From the NCBI RefSeq assembly GCF_013315815.1, contig NZ_CP046051.1, positions 1,116,001-1,180,000 on the forward strand: a DNA stretch of 64,000 bases. Direction: 5' to 3'. A program made the translations under genes and the position numbers. Within the stretch, counting starts at the first letter, position 1. Each line of letters starts with the position of its first letter. Source of the stretch: Caproicibacterium lactatifermentans (lineage in GTDB: Bacteria > Bacillota > Clostridia > Oscillospirales > Acutalibacteraceae). The notes under the pieces were generated by a model. That model ran no database searches, had not been told where the DNA came from, and saw nothing but the letters and a program-made list of their open reading frames with translations. Below are positions 26,877 to 35,252 of this stretch, one piece after another.

Positions 26877-27641
26877 TTAAGATTTATGTGCTTTTTTGGA
26901 GGGTTTAGAAGATTTTGTTCCAGCCGCTTTTTTGTGGTTACGGTCAATCATATGGTACAGATAGTCTACTGCATCAGACAAACCGCCCAATGAATCAATC
27001 AGTCCCTCTGCTACAGCGTCTTCACCATCCAGTACAGTTCCGACATCCATGACCAATTCTTTGGTATTCATTGCCAACTGCATAAATCGTTTTTCTGACA
27101 TCCGGCTGTTGGCGGCGACAAAACGTGTAATACGCTCCTGCATCCGCTGAAAATAGTCAAGAGTCTGTGGTACTCCAATCAACAGGCCGCTCATCCGCAC
27201 TGGATGAATCGTCATAGTTGCGCTCGGCACAATGAAGCTGTGCTTCGCCGCCACCGCAAGCGGAACGCCAATGCTGTGTCCACCGCCCAATACCAAACTA
27301 ACCGTTGGCTTTTTCATACTTGCAACAAGTTCTGCCAAAGCTAGGCCCGCCTCTACATCGCCGCCGACGGTATTCAGCAGCATAAGCAGTCCTTCTGTCT
27401 TCTCGTCCTCTTCAATTTCGACCAGCTGTGGGATAACATGCTCATATTTAGTCGTTTTGCTGTTGCTGGGCAGAATGGTATGGCCCTCTATCTGTCCAAT
27501 AATCGTCAGGCATTGAATTTTATGATGCCCAGAGCCGGTAATAATGGTCCCCGTATCAGAGGGACGATCCCCTTCTTCCTCATCAGGCCCAAAATCCGGT
27601 TGCCCTCCCGACAAAATCTGGTTGTAATAATCTTTTTTCAT
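26877..27641 (-). CDS. tepA: TepA/ClpP-class serine protease
   Basis: A 254-residue ClpP-fold protein of the TepA (translocation-enhancing protein) type. The first 60 residues are acidic and then TIIGQIEGH begins the crotonase-like fold. The oxyanion-loop residues are LLNTVGGDVEAG, the nucleophile is in GGGHSIGVP, and a histidine follows in MTIHPVRMSG. The tail is lysine-rich. In Bacillus TepA has been linked to secretion and spore proteins; the function here is inferred. A hairpin directly precedes its Shine-Dalgarno sequence. Confidence 0.88.
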   Translation of the reverse strand: MKKDYYNQILSGGQPDFGPDEEEGDRPSDTGTIITGSGHHKIQCLTIIGQIEGHTILPSNSKTTKYEHVIPQLVEIEEDEKTEGLLMLLNTVGGDVEAGLALAELVASMKKPTVSLVLGGGHSIGVPLAVAAKHSFIVPSATMTIHPVRMSGLLIGVPQTLDYFQRMQERITRFVAANSRMSEKRFMQLAMNTKELVMDVGTVLDGEDAVAEGLIDSLGGLSDAVDYLYHMIDRNHKKAAGTKSSKPSKKAHKS

Positions 27642-27652
27642 GCTTCCGCCTC

Positions 27653-27674
27653 CTGTGACACTAGTCTGTCACAG
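27653..27674 (-). promoter_or_regulatory. hairpin next to the tepA ribosome-binding site
   Basis: An 8-bp perfect stem CTGTGACA/TGTCACAG (27653-27660 and 27667-27674, 6-nt loop) runs into the AGGAGG of tepA on the transcript. It could limit ribosome access or be a protein-binding site. Confidence 0.4.
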
Positions 27675-27685
27675 AAAACAAAATC

Positions 27686-27713
27686 TATGTATTCCCATAT
27701 AAGGGAATACATA
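27686..27713 (-). terminator. terminator after the TIGR03936 gene
   Basis: An 11- to 12-bp stem around TATGTATTCCC/GGGAATACATA with a 6-nt AT loop, followed on the minus strand by GATTTTGTTTTC. It begins 11 nt past the stop codon. Confidence 0.7.
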
Positions 27714-27723
27714 CTTAAATGCT

Positions 27724-28374
27724 TTATATAAACGGCTGCATTCCCGCATTGTATAAATCTGTACGCACAATTTGTGCATTCAAAGTGATTTTTAAATATG
27801 TTTCAATACAGTTGACAAGCAGATGCGGGTTAAGATTAAAATTGCAGCCAGCCGGCAAGACCGCATGAATACAAACACCCTCTGGCGTTGCGCTGACCTG
27901 TGTACGGTTAAGTTCCGGGTGCAGGTCCATCTGCAGAACACCATGTTTGGATTTTTTATCAACCAAAAGCGGCTGCCTTTGAAGCAGTTCCTGGATGCCC
28001 TGTGAAAGCGACTGCGGTTTTTTTGACGGCAGAAAAATTTGATAGGACGCAAATTCAATTTCGCCAGGCCTCATTTTCGGTTCCGTCACGTCCAGTACCC
28101 GAATGTCCGGCGGCAAAACTTTGTTCATGCGTTTCGTTATTTCTTCAACCGGCATATCCTGTTCCAAACGCAGGTCCATACTTTCCCGCAGCCCGCTAAC
28201 ACCAAGACTTAAAGGCAGCGCAAATGTCATATAGACACGGGAATTAAACCCCTGTGTATACCACAGCGGTAAATGTGCCCGGCGGGCAGCACGAGTCATG
28301 CAGCGCATAAGATCCAAATGAGAAATAAAGCGGGCAGAACCGGTCTTAGAAAACCACACTCTAATCTCTCTCAT
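27724..28374 (-). CDS. TIGR03936 (DUF2344) radical-SAM-associated protein
   Basis: A 216-residue protein starting REIRVWFSKTGSARFISHLD, the hallmark of the family that accompanies TIGR03960 radical-SAM proteins. In some lineages the two are fused. Function is unknown; an RNA-modification role has been assumed from partners. I set the start at 28374, where GGAGG lies 7 nt upstream, overlapping the 3' end of the radical-SAM gene by 14 bp. The longer ORF to 28458 is not supported. Confidence 0.88.
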   Translation of the reverse strand: MREIRVWFSKTGSARFISHLDLMRCMTRAARRAHLPLWYTQGFNSRVYMTFALPLSLGVSGLRESMDLRLEQDMPVEEITKRMNKVLPPDIRVLDVTEPKMRPGEIEFASYQIFLPSKKPQSLSQGIQELLQRQPLLVDKKSKHGVLQMDLHPELNRTQVSATPEGVCIHAVLPAGCNFNLNPHLLVNCIETYLKITLNAQIVRTDLYNAGMQPFI

Positions 28375-30205
28375 AGCAGATACCTCCCCCAAACTGTGCT
28401 GCTCCGCAGTGAGAGCAGGCCTCACGACAGTTCGGTGTTGTTTGTGCGGCATATGCACGCTTACACTCTCGTATTAAAAATTCCTTGCTAATGCCATAGT
28501 CCATATGGTCCCATGGAAGAACCTCATCAAAGCTGCGCCGTCTGTTGGCGTAAAAGGCAGGGTCAATTCCGCTCCGCCGGAAAACATCCAGCCATCTTTC
28601 AAAGGAAAAGCCCGCTTCCCAGCCATCCATTTTGCAGCCGCAGCGATGTGCCTCCAACAGTGCTGGTCCCAGCCTACGGTCACCGCGTGCAAAAACAGCT
28701 TCTATCAGACTGGTAGAAGCATCATGCCAGGTCGGATTGATTTTATGTGACTTGACTGCGCACAGCATATGATGCTGCTTCTCTTCCATTTGTTCCATGG
28801 TATCCTGCGGTTCCCACTGAAAAGGCGTATGTGGTTTGGGAATAAAAGCAGAGGCGCTGACCGTGACCTTCACTCCACGTCCCTTATGCCGCGCTGGATT
28901 TGCGTAGTACGCATCCACAACTTTCTGTGCCAGCTGAGCAATACCTTCTACATCCTCCATCGTTTCCGTTGGCAGACCAAGCATAAAGTACAGCTTAATG
29001 GTACTCCACCCGCCGGAAAAAGCGGTATTGACGGTTTTCATCAGTTCTTCTTCCGTTACGTTTTTATTAATAACGTTGCGCAGGCGCTGCGTACCGGCCT
29101 CCGGCGCAAAGGTAAGGCCGCTGCGCCGGACAGTTTTAATTTTATCCATAACCTGCGGCTGAAAGCCATCCACACGCAGACTAGGCAAAGAAATACTGGT
29201 CTTTTCGTCTTTTGACCACGTCAGCATACGGTCCAGCAGAGGATTGATTTGTGTATAATCACTGGTGCTCAATGAAGAAAGAGAAATCTCGTCGTAGCCG
29301 GTACTCTCACACAGCTCATGGCACTGCCTGTCCACAACTTCCGGACTTTTTTCCCGAACCGGGCGGTACAGGAATCCCGCCTGGCAAAAGCGGCATCCAC
29401 GGATACAGCCGCGAAAAACTTCTTCCACAACACGGTCATGGATAATATCGATATAAGGCACAATAAATTTATCCGGATAAAAGCTGTTGTCCATGTCCAT
29501 CATCAGACGCTTTTTCACACGCGCCGGTGCGCCGTGATTCGGCGTAATTGCCTGTACGGTACCGTCATCATGATATGTTACCTTATAAAAAGCCGGTACA
29601 TAAATGCCCTGGATCTGTGCTGCCCGGGTCAGAAATTCTTCCTTTGTAGCACCCGCTTTTTTACATTCCCGATACAAATCACAAACTTCCAAGTCAACTC
29701 CTTCACCTTCGCCCAAAAAGAAAAGGTCAACGAAATCGGCGATTGGTTCCGCATTGCAGACGCAGGGGCCACCTGCCACGACAAGGTTTTTGAGTCCCTT
29801 TCGGTCACGGGAAAGGAGTGGTACACCCGCCAGCTCCAGCATATTTAAAACATTTGTATAGCAAAGTTCATACTGCAAGGTGAAACCGATGATGTCAAAG
29901 TCTCCTACCGGGTCACCGCTTTCCAATGCATACAGCGGCAAATTTGCTTTCCGCAGTTCTTCTTCCATGTCCAGCCACGGCGTGAAGACACGTTCACACC
30001 ATAAATAATCCCGTGTATTCAGCTGACTATATAGAATCTTTATACCCAAATGGGACATTCCAACCTCGTATGTGTCGGGAAAGCAAAAAGCAAACCGGAC
30101 TTCGATATTCTGTTTATCTTTTACAACGCTGTTCAGTTCTCCGCCAACATAGCGGCCGGGTTTCTGCACACGGCTTAGCAGCGTTTCAGTTTCTCGATTA
30201 ATCAT
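28361..30205 (-). CDS. TIGR03960 B12-binding-like radical SAM protein
   Basis: A 614-residue protein with an N-terminal B12-binding-like Rossmann region (about 40-180: FCFPDTYEVGMSHLG...VVAGGPCVCNAEP). The radical-SAM cluster motif CIRGCRFCQAG lies near residue 268, and a TIM-barrel body follows. The substrate is unknown. It is translated from an ATG with AGGAGG 5 nt upstream and coupled to the TIGR03936 gene. In many Clostridia this pair follows a SpoIVFB-type protease, as here, and precedes rng-rplU, which is not the case here. Confidence 0.9.
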   Translation of the reverse strand: MINRETETLLSRVQKPGRYVGGELNSVVKDKQNIEVRFAFCFPDTYEVGMSHLGIKILYSQLNTRDYLWCERVFTPWLDMEEELRKANLPLYALESGDPVGDFDIIGFTLQYELCYTNVLNMLELAGVPLLSRDRKGLKNLVVAGGPCVCNAEPIADFVDLFFLGEGEGVDLEVCDLYRECKKAGATKEEFLTRAAQIQGIYVPAFYKVTYHDDGTVQAITPNHGAPARVKKRLMMDMDNSFYPDKFIVPYIDIIHDRVVEEVFRGCIRGCRFCQAGFLYRPVREKSPEVVDRQCHELCESTGYDEISLSSLSTSDYTQINPLLDRMLTWSKDEKTSISLPSLRVDGFQPQVMDKIKTVRRSGLTFAPEAGTQRLRNVINKNVTEEELMKTVNTAFSGGWSTIKLYFMLGLPTETMEDVEGIAQLAQKVVDAYYANPARHKGRGVKVTVSASAFIPKPHTPFQWEPQDTMEQMEEKQHHMLCAVKSHKINPTWHDASTSLIEAVFARGDRRLGPALLEAHRCGCKMDGWEAGFSFERWLDVFRRSGIDPAFYANRRRSFDEVLPWDHMDYGISKEFLIRECKRAYAAQTTPNCREACSHCGAAQFGGGICYERD

Positions 30206-30250
30206 ATATCCTCCTGGGGCAGCCAGTCTGATATGGCTGTAATCTTATTT

Positions 30251-30279
30251 ATTATACCCCAGATACAGCTGCCCTTCAA
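30251..30279 (-). promoter_or_regulatory. sigma-A promoter of the TIGR03960 operon
   Basis: -35 TTGAAG (30274-30279), 17-nt spacer, -10 TATAAT (30251-30256). The -35 box overlaps the last codons of the membrane-protease gene. Confidence 0.75.
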
Positions 30280-30893
30280 GCCTGCCCAAACCTTTCTGGC
30301 TTCATTAGCAGCAGAATAAAAAGATAAATGTCTGCCAGCAGCAGTGTGACATTCCAGTGGGAGCGAAACAAGAGCAGAAAACCGGCTACCCCAATCGGTA
30401 CCAATGTCATAAAAGAGCATATCTGCACAATCCTATATGAAGTCTCTCTTTTACAATGACAGCTCAGCAAACTTAAAAGTGCCTGTCCCCCATCCAGTGG
30501 CTGAACAGGGAGTAAATTGAAAACTGCCAGTACGATATTTGCTAAAGCAAAAAGCTGCACAGCCGGGCTGACCGGTGCCAAAATTCGGCATAATAAAAGG
30601 AGCAAATACAGCAATAGATTCACCAGTGGACCGGCAGCCGCAATAAAAGCGTCCTCTAAATAAGACTCCGTCCCACCCTCCGCGGAAATTTCTGCACCAA
30701 GGGCTGTGAAACGGATTTTTATCGGTGCCCGCCCGCACAAGTGCATGGCCAGGAGGTGTCCGCCCTCATGTAGTGCTGCCGCACATAGTCCGCACAGTGC
30801 CGCACCGGTCCTATCTGCCAGTAGAAGGAATGCCATCAATGCAAAAAAAGGCACTGTTGTTTCCACACGGCAGTTTCCTGTAAAAAAAATCAT
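30276..30893 (-). CDS. SpoIVFB-like site-2 protease (M50)
   Basis: An intramembrane zinc metalloprotease of 205 residues. The HEGGH motif (about 42-46) lies in a membrane segment, and the third zinc ligand is in the LLPVQPLDGGQ motif (about 128-138). Four to five membrane segments are visible and there is no CBS domain. Its place before the TIGR03960/TIGR03936 pair is where clostridial SpoIVFB homologues are found, so pro-sigma-K processing is a reasonable inference. The ATG overlaps the upstream stop codon. A GTG nine codons in has AGGAAA upstream and is an alternative start. Confidence 0.85.
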   Translation of the reverse strand: MIFFTGNCRVETTVPFFALMAFLLLADRTGAALCGLCAAALHEGGHLLAMHLCGRAPIKIRFTALGAEISAEGGTESYLEDAFIAAAGPLVNLLLYLLLLLCRILAPVSPAVQLFALANIVLAVFNLLPVQPLDGGQALLSLLSCHCKRETSYRIVQICSFMTLVPIGVAGFLLLFRSHWNVTLLLADIYLFILLLMKPERFGQA

Positions 30894-31210
30894 GTTTTTT
30901 TGCTGTTTGCGGCTACTGAAGATGCTGATTTCCCTTTAGACGAACCGCCGTCCGACTGGGTATGGCTAGACTGCTGCGGCAAAACAGGTTTTGAAAAGTC
31001 GGCCTGCGGAAACCATTCCACAAATTTTTTTTGCAGATTTTTCGCTGTGGAATCCGGAAGAACCGAATTCTGCAGCAGGCCGGTATACCAAATTTTGCTG
31101 TCCGCATAAGTTTTTCCACCAACTGCAAAGCGCACAATCAGTGCCACCAAAAGTACCACCATACACAGGACAAGGCGGACTCTCCATAAGACCCGTTTTT
31201 CTTCTTTCAT
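30890..31210 (-). CDS. unrecognised one-TM protein coupled to the SpoIVFB-like protease
   Basis: A 106-residue protein I do not recognise. A basic N-terminus (MKEEKRVLWRVR) precedes one membrane segment (about 11-31). A short outer domain (about 32-78) and a Ser/Gly/Lys-rich tail follow, so the likely topology is N-in, C-out. Its stop overlaps the protease start (ATGA). It occupies the position of the SpoIVFA-type membrane protein (M23) that accompanies SpoIVFB in related genomes, but it has no peptidase domain. It could be a reduced SpoIVFA-like anchor; this is inference from position only. Confidence 0.7.
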   Translation of the reverse strand: MKEEKRVLWRVRLVLCMVVLLVALIVRFAVGGKTYADSKIWYTGLLQNSVLPDSTAKNLQKKFVEWFPQADFSKPVLPQQSSHTQSDGGSSKGKSASSVAANSKKT

Positions 31211-31283
31211 TTAGCTGCCCCCTGCCTGTTCTCTTTTCCAGTCAGATATATGTAACCGATGGAAAGAATAGAACCTAGTACAG

Positions 31284-31316
31284 CAAAAAGCCCGCCGCTT
31301 TTACAAGCAGCAGGCT
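31284..31316 (-). terminator. terminator after nfnB
   Basis: A 10-bp stem with two G-U pairs (31289-31298 and 31307-31316) and an 8-nt loop, followed on the minus strand by TTTTTG. It lies 16 nt past the nfnB stop. Confidence 0.8.
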
Positions 31317-31331
31317 AATCAAGTTTACCTG

Positions 31332-32726
31332 TTATTTGTTTTTGCCTTGAATAAATGCGTCAATGGAATTTGCCGCGGCTTTGCCGCCGCCCATCGCCAG
31401 AATAACGGTTGCCGCACCGGAAACTGCATCGCCGGCAGCGTAAACGCCCTCACGACTTGTTTTCATAGTTTCTTCATCAACAACAACGCAGCCTTTGTGA
31501 TTTGCTTCCAGTCCCTTGGTAGTGGAGCGAATAAGCGGGTTCGGGCTGTTGCCGATTGCGACAACAACGCAGTCCACAGACTGTTTAAAGTTACTGCCCG
31601 GAATCTCTACCGGACGGCGGCGTCCACTGGCATCCGGCTCTCCAAGCTGCATTTTGACACACTCTACTTCCTGTACATGTCCCTTATCGTCCCCTAAAAT
31701 GCGCACGGGAGCGGTCAGGAAATTAAAGATGACGCCTTCTTCTTTCGCATGATGAACTTCTTCCCTGCGAGCCGGCATCTGTTCTTCGGCACGGCGATAA
31801 AGGACGTGCACCTCTTCCGCACCCAAACGCAGGGCCGTACGAGCCGCATCCATGGCAACATTGCCGCCACCGATGACCGCCACTTTATGGACCGGTACGG
31901 CGGGTGTATCATAGTCCGGCTTGTAGGCTTTCATCAGATTGACCCGTGTCAGGAACTCATTCGCTGAATAAGTACCAACCAGCGCTTCACCCGGAATATT
32001 CATAAAATTCGGCAGTCCGGCACCCGTACCGATAAACACAGCTTCATAACCCATATCAAACAGTTCATCAATTTCCAGCACTTTGCCGATAACCATATCT
32101 GTCTTAACTTCAACGCCTTTTGCCTTTAGCGCATCAATTTCCTTCTGCACAATTTCCTTTGGTAGGCGGAACTGCGGAATACCATACATCAGCACACCGC
32201 CTGCAACATGCAGTGCTTCAAATACGGTAACCTGATAACCTTTGGCCGCCAAATCCCCGGCACAGGTAAGGCCGGACGGACCAGCGCCGATAATGGCTAC
32301 TTTATGTCCGTTAGAAGGCACTTTTGTGCTTTCTTCTGTTCCATGCTTCATGTGCCAGTCGGACACAAAACGCTCCAGGCGGCCGATACCGACCGGTTCA
32401 CCTTTCAGTCCACGCACACATTTACTTTCACATTGTGTCTCCTGCGGGCAGACACGGCCGCATACTGCCGGCAGAGAATTTGTCAGTTTGATAATTTGAA
32501 AAGCTTTTTCATACTCTCCATTGGCAACATGAGCAATAAAATCAGGAATGTGCACGCCAACCGGGCAACCGGAAACGCAGGGCTTATTTTTACAGTTCAA
32601 GCACCGCTGTGCTTCGTTTTTTGCCATTTCCTCTGTGTAGCCCTCTGCCACTTCTGCAAAGTTATGGCACCGAACCTCTGGTGCCTGCTCCGGCATCGGT
32701 GTCTTTTTCTGCTGCATATTAGGCAT
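31332..32726 (-). CDS. nfnB: NfnB-type ferredoxin:NADP oxidoreductase, large subunit
   Basis: Large subunit of the NADH-dependent ferredoxin:NADP+ oxidoreductase, an electron-bifurcating flavoenzyme. It is homologous to the glutamate synthase small subunit. The N-terminus holds two 4Fe-4S cysteine sets (CLNCKNKPCVSGCP and CGRVCPQETQCESKC). Two dinucleotide folds follow (GAGPSGLTCA and GGGNVAMDAA). Isolated annotation would often read gltA/gltD, but the paired NfnA-like gene upstream favours Nfn. The ATG at 32726 follows GGAGGG and overlaps the nfnA stop by 8 bp. Confidence 0.9.
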   Translation of the reverse strand: MPNMQQKKTPMPEQAPEVRCHNFAEVAEGYTEEMAKNEAQRCLNCKNKPCVSGCPVGVHIPDFIAHVANGEYEKAFQIIKLTNSLPAVCGRVCPQETQCESKCVRGLKGEPVGIGRLERFVSDWHMKHGTEESTKVPSNGHKVAIIGAGPSGLTCAGDLAAKGYQVTVFEALHVAGGVLMYGIPQFRLPKEIVQKEIDALKAKGVEVKTDMVIGKVLEIDELFDMGYEAVFIGTGAGLPNFMNIPGEALVGTYSANEFLTRVNLMKAYKPDYDTPAVPVHKVAVIGGGNVAMDAARTALRLGAEEVHVLYRRAEEQMPARREEVHHAKEEGVIFNFLTAPVRILGDDKGHVQEVECVKMQLGEPDASGRRRPVEIPGSNFKQSVDCVVVAIGNSPNPLIRSTTKGLEANHKGCVVVDEETMKTSREGVYAAGDAVSGAATVILAMGGGKAAANSIDAFIQGKNK

Positions 32727-33567
32727 TTTTTGCACCCTCCATCAACTTGCATTTTTCTTCTCTGGCCATTCTGCGTTCCTCATCATAGTAGGTGTGGCTG
32801 CGTCTAATAGTCTCATCAAAATCAACTTCAAAGCCATCAAAGTCTGGGCCATCCACACAGGCAAACTTTGTTTTACCGCCAACCGTCAACCGGCAGCCGC
32901 CGCACATGCCTGTTCCATCAATCATAATAGGGTTCATACTGACAATCGTTTTGATGTTTTTCGGCTTGGTAACGCCGACAACCGCGCGCATCATAACCAG
33001 TGGACCAATGGCTACCACCAGGTCATAACCGGCGCCGTTGTTAATATTCTCTTCCAATGCGCTGGTAACAAATCCCTTATGGCCATTGCTACCGTCGTCC
33101 GTCATTAGATACAGGTTGTCACAGGCAGCGCGCATTTCATCTTCCAGAATAATAATATCCTTGTTGCGAAAGCCAGCAATCATATCCACTTTTGTACCCA
33201 TCTGATGGAGCGCTTTGGCCTGAGGCCAAGCGATTGCACAGCCAGCACCGCCGCCAATGACCGCTGCACGGTGATAACCCTCCAGTTCACTTGGCTTCCC
33301 CAGTGGGCCGACAAAGTCAAGCAGGGCATCCCCTTCCTGCAGCTGGTCCAGCTTCATAGTTGTCTTGCCCACAACCTGATAAATAATCGTTATCGTACCG
33401 GTCTTGCGGTCATAATCTGCAATGGTCAGCGGAATTCTTTCACCATGCTCATCCACACGCAGAATAATGAACTGACCCGGTTTTGCCTTTTTTGCAATAA
33501 ACGGAGCTTCTACAACCATAAGTGTCATGGAATCGTTCAGCTTGCGTTTACCTACGATTTGAAACAT
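32719..33567 (-). CDS. nfnA: NfnA-type ferredoxin:NADP oxidoreductase, small subunit
   Basis: A 282-residue FAD/NAD-binding protein of the dihydroorotate-dehydrogenase electron-transfer type. An FAD-binding barrel occupies about 1-95, with GERIPLTIAD as flavin motif. A nucleotide domain follows (AVIGGGAGCAIAWPQ), and 2Fe-2S cysteines lie near C222, C225 and C237 (MCGGCRL...FACVDGP). With NfnB it would balance NADH, NADPH and reduced ferredoxin, a typical need in anaerobic fermenters. The promoter lies in the gap after the spoIVA terminator. Confidence 0.9.
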   Translation of the reverse strand: MFQIVGKRKLNDSMTLMVVEAPFIAKKAKPGQFIILRVDEHGERIPLTIADYDRKTGTITIIYQVVGKTTMKLDQLQEGDALLDFVGPLGKPSELEGYHRAAVIGGGAGCAIAWPQAKALHQMGTKVDMIAGFRNKDIIILEDEMRAACDNLYLMTDDGSNGHKGFVTSALEENINNGAGYDLVVAIGPLVMMRAVVGVTKPKNIKTIVSMNPIMIDGTGMCGGCRLTVGGKTKFACVDGPDFDGFEVDFDETIRRSHTYYDEERRMAREEKCKLMEGAKNA

Positions 33568-33635
33568 GACTCCACATCCTCACCAGTTATTTGCCTATCT
33601 TTGCCTGATTAGCTTTTGCCGCATGACATAATTTT

Positions 33636-33664
33636 ATTATATCTATCTTTGCAGGCAAAAGCAA
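33636..33664 (-). promoter_or_regulatory. sigma-A promoter of nfnAB
   Basis: -35 TTGCTT (33659-33664), 17-nt spacer, -10 TATAAT (33636-33641). It starts right where the spoIVA terminator ends. Confidence 0.8.
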
Positions 33665-33706
33665 GAAAAAATCGAGCAAACAGCCGAAAGCCCTGTTTGC
33701 CCGAGT
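33664..33706 (-). terminator. terminator after spoIVA
   Basis: A strong 12-bp stem (TCGGGCAAACAG paired with CTGTTTGCTCGA, one G-U; 33672-33706) followed by six T on the minus strand. It begins 17 nt past the spoIVA stop. Confidence 0.92.
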
Positions 33707-33722
33707 GTTTTTGAACATTTTA

Positions 33723-35201
33723 TTAAAGAATAATGCAAATCAGGCCGTTGCAGCCATCATTGATAATGCGCTCTATTGTCTCCCTTACCTTTTCACGGGC
33801 GTCCTGCGGCATACGGTACAGCTTGTTGTGCATACCCTCGTTAACCAACTCATGCAAGCTCTTGCCAAAGATATTAGACTCCCAAATCTTCGATGGATTT
33901 TCTTCAAATTCTTTTAGGATATAAGAAACAAGCTCTTCACTTTGCGCCTGTGAACCCACAATGGGTGTAATTTCCGTTGTAATCTGCGTTTTCATCATGT
34001 GAATAGACGGTGCAGTTGCCTTCAGCCGAATGCCGTATTTGCCGCCCTGCCGAACAATGCGCGGCTCCTCCAGTGTCAGCTCATCTGTCGACGGCATGAC
34101 AATACCGTATCCGGTTTCCTGCACATCATGATAGGCATCTTTAATTTTATCATACTCTTTCTGCATATCAGCGAAACGCATCATGCTATCCAGAAGGTCT
34201 TCCTCGGTTTCCAGCGAAAGCCCTGTTTTTTCGCCCAACACTTTATAAAACAGGGACTGCGCCAGAGTGACTGCTATCCGGACCTTGCCTGTGCCGAGAT
34301 CAACATTAGAAACCTCCGCTTTATCAACGTATTCGCACTCAGACACTTTTTGTGTCATGTTGGTCATTTCTCGAATACAGCTTACCACAGCGGCGTTGTC
34401 CCGAATGGAAGTGTACACGGCAGAACGCAGCCAGTGGTCTTTCTCCAGTGTGGAAACCCAATGAGGCATATCGACACGAATTTCCTGTATTGGGAACTCA
34501 AACAGTACTTTAGAAAGAATCTGCCGAATTTCTTTCTCTTCCAACTCCAGACAGTTCACCGCGAGAACCGGCACTGCATACTTTGCCTCCAGCTGCTGTG
34601 CCAGCTGCTGCGTTTCAGCTGAACCGGGGTCAGTGGAGTTCAGCAGGACAATAAAAGGCTTATGTATCTCTCTGAGCTCTGTAATGACGCGTTCCTCAGC
34701 ATCCTCATATTCTTCCCGTGGAATATCGCTGATGCTGCCGTCCGTGGTCACAACCAACCCTATAGTCGAGTGTTCCGTAATGACTTTCTTTGTACCAATT
34801 TCCGCAGCCATATTAAACGGCACCGGGTCATCAAACCACGGCGTCATGACCATGCGCGGATTTTCCCCTTCCACATATCCCAAAGCACTGGGAACAATAT
34901 ATCCTACACAATCAATCAGCCGGACAGAGAAAACGGCATTGTCGCCAATGTGTACCTGTACCGCCTGTTCCGGAATAAATTTCGGTTCCGTCGTCATAAT
35001 TGTCCGGCCGGCCGCGGACTGCGGCAATTCATCCACCGCCCTGTCCTTACGGGCTTCCTCATCAATGTTTGGAATGACGATGGTATCCATAAATTTTTTG
35101 ATGAAGGTGGATTTCCCAGTACGCACCGGCCCAACGACACCAATATAAATATCTCCGTTTGTCCGTTCAGCAATGTCCCTGTAAATCGTATGTTCTTCCA
35201 T
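33723..35201 (-). CDS. spoIVA: stage IV sporulation protein A
   Basis: Mother-cell ATPase that polymerises into the basement layer of the spore coat. The 492-residue protein is full length. Walker A is GPVRTGKS at residues 24-31, and a Walker B-like region surrounds VRLIDCVGYIVP. The C-terminal region that in Bacillus reaches the membrane through SpoVM ends GCNGLICIIL. A clear AGGAGG precedes the ATG. It follows sipL by 51 nt; its known partners SipL and SpoVM are both encoded within 2 kb. Confidence 0.97.
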   Translation of the reverse strand: MEEHTIYRDIAERTNGDIYIGVVGPVRTGKSTFIKKFMDTIVIPNIDEEARKDRAVDELPQSAAGRTIMTTEPKFIPEQAVQVHIGDNAVFSVRLIDCVGYIVPSALGYVEGENPRMVMTPWFDDPVPFNMAAEIGTKKVITEHSTIGLVVTTDGSISDIPREEYEDAEERVITELREIHKPFIVLLNSTDPGSAETQQLAQQLEAKYAVPVLAVNCLELEEKEIRQILSKVLFEFPIQEIRVDMPHWVSTLEKDHWLRSAVYTSIRDNAAVVSCIREMTNMTQKVSECEYVDKAEVSNVDLGTGKVRIAVTLAQSLFYKVLGEKTGLSLETEEDLLDSMMRFADMQKEYDKIKDAYHDVQETGYGIVMPSTDELTLEEPRIVRQGGKYGIRLKATAPSIHMMKTQITTEITPIVGSQAQSEELVSYILKEFEENPSKIWESNIFGKSLHELVNEGMHNKLYRMPQDAREKVRETIERIINDGCNGLICIIL

Positions 35202-35252
35202 TTCCTGCCCTCCTGTATTGTGATGCTGCCATGGCTGCTGTGCGGTTTTGCT

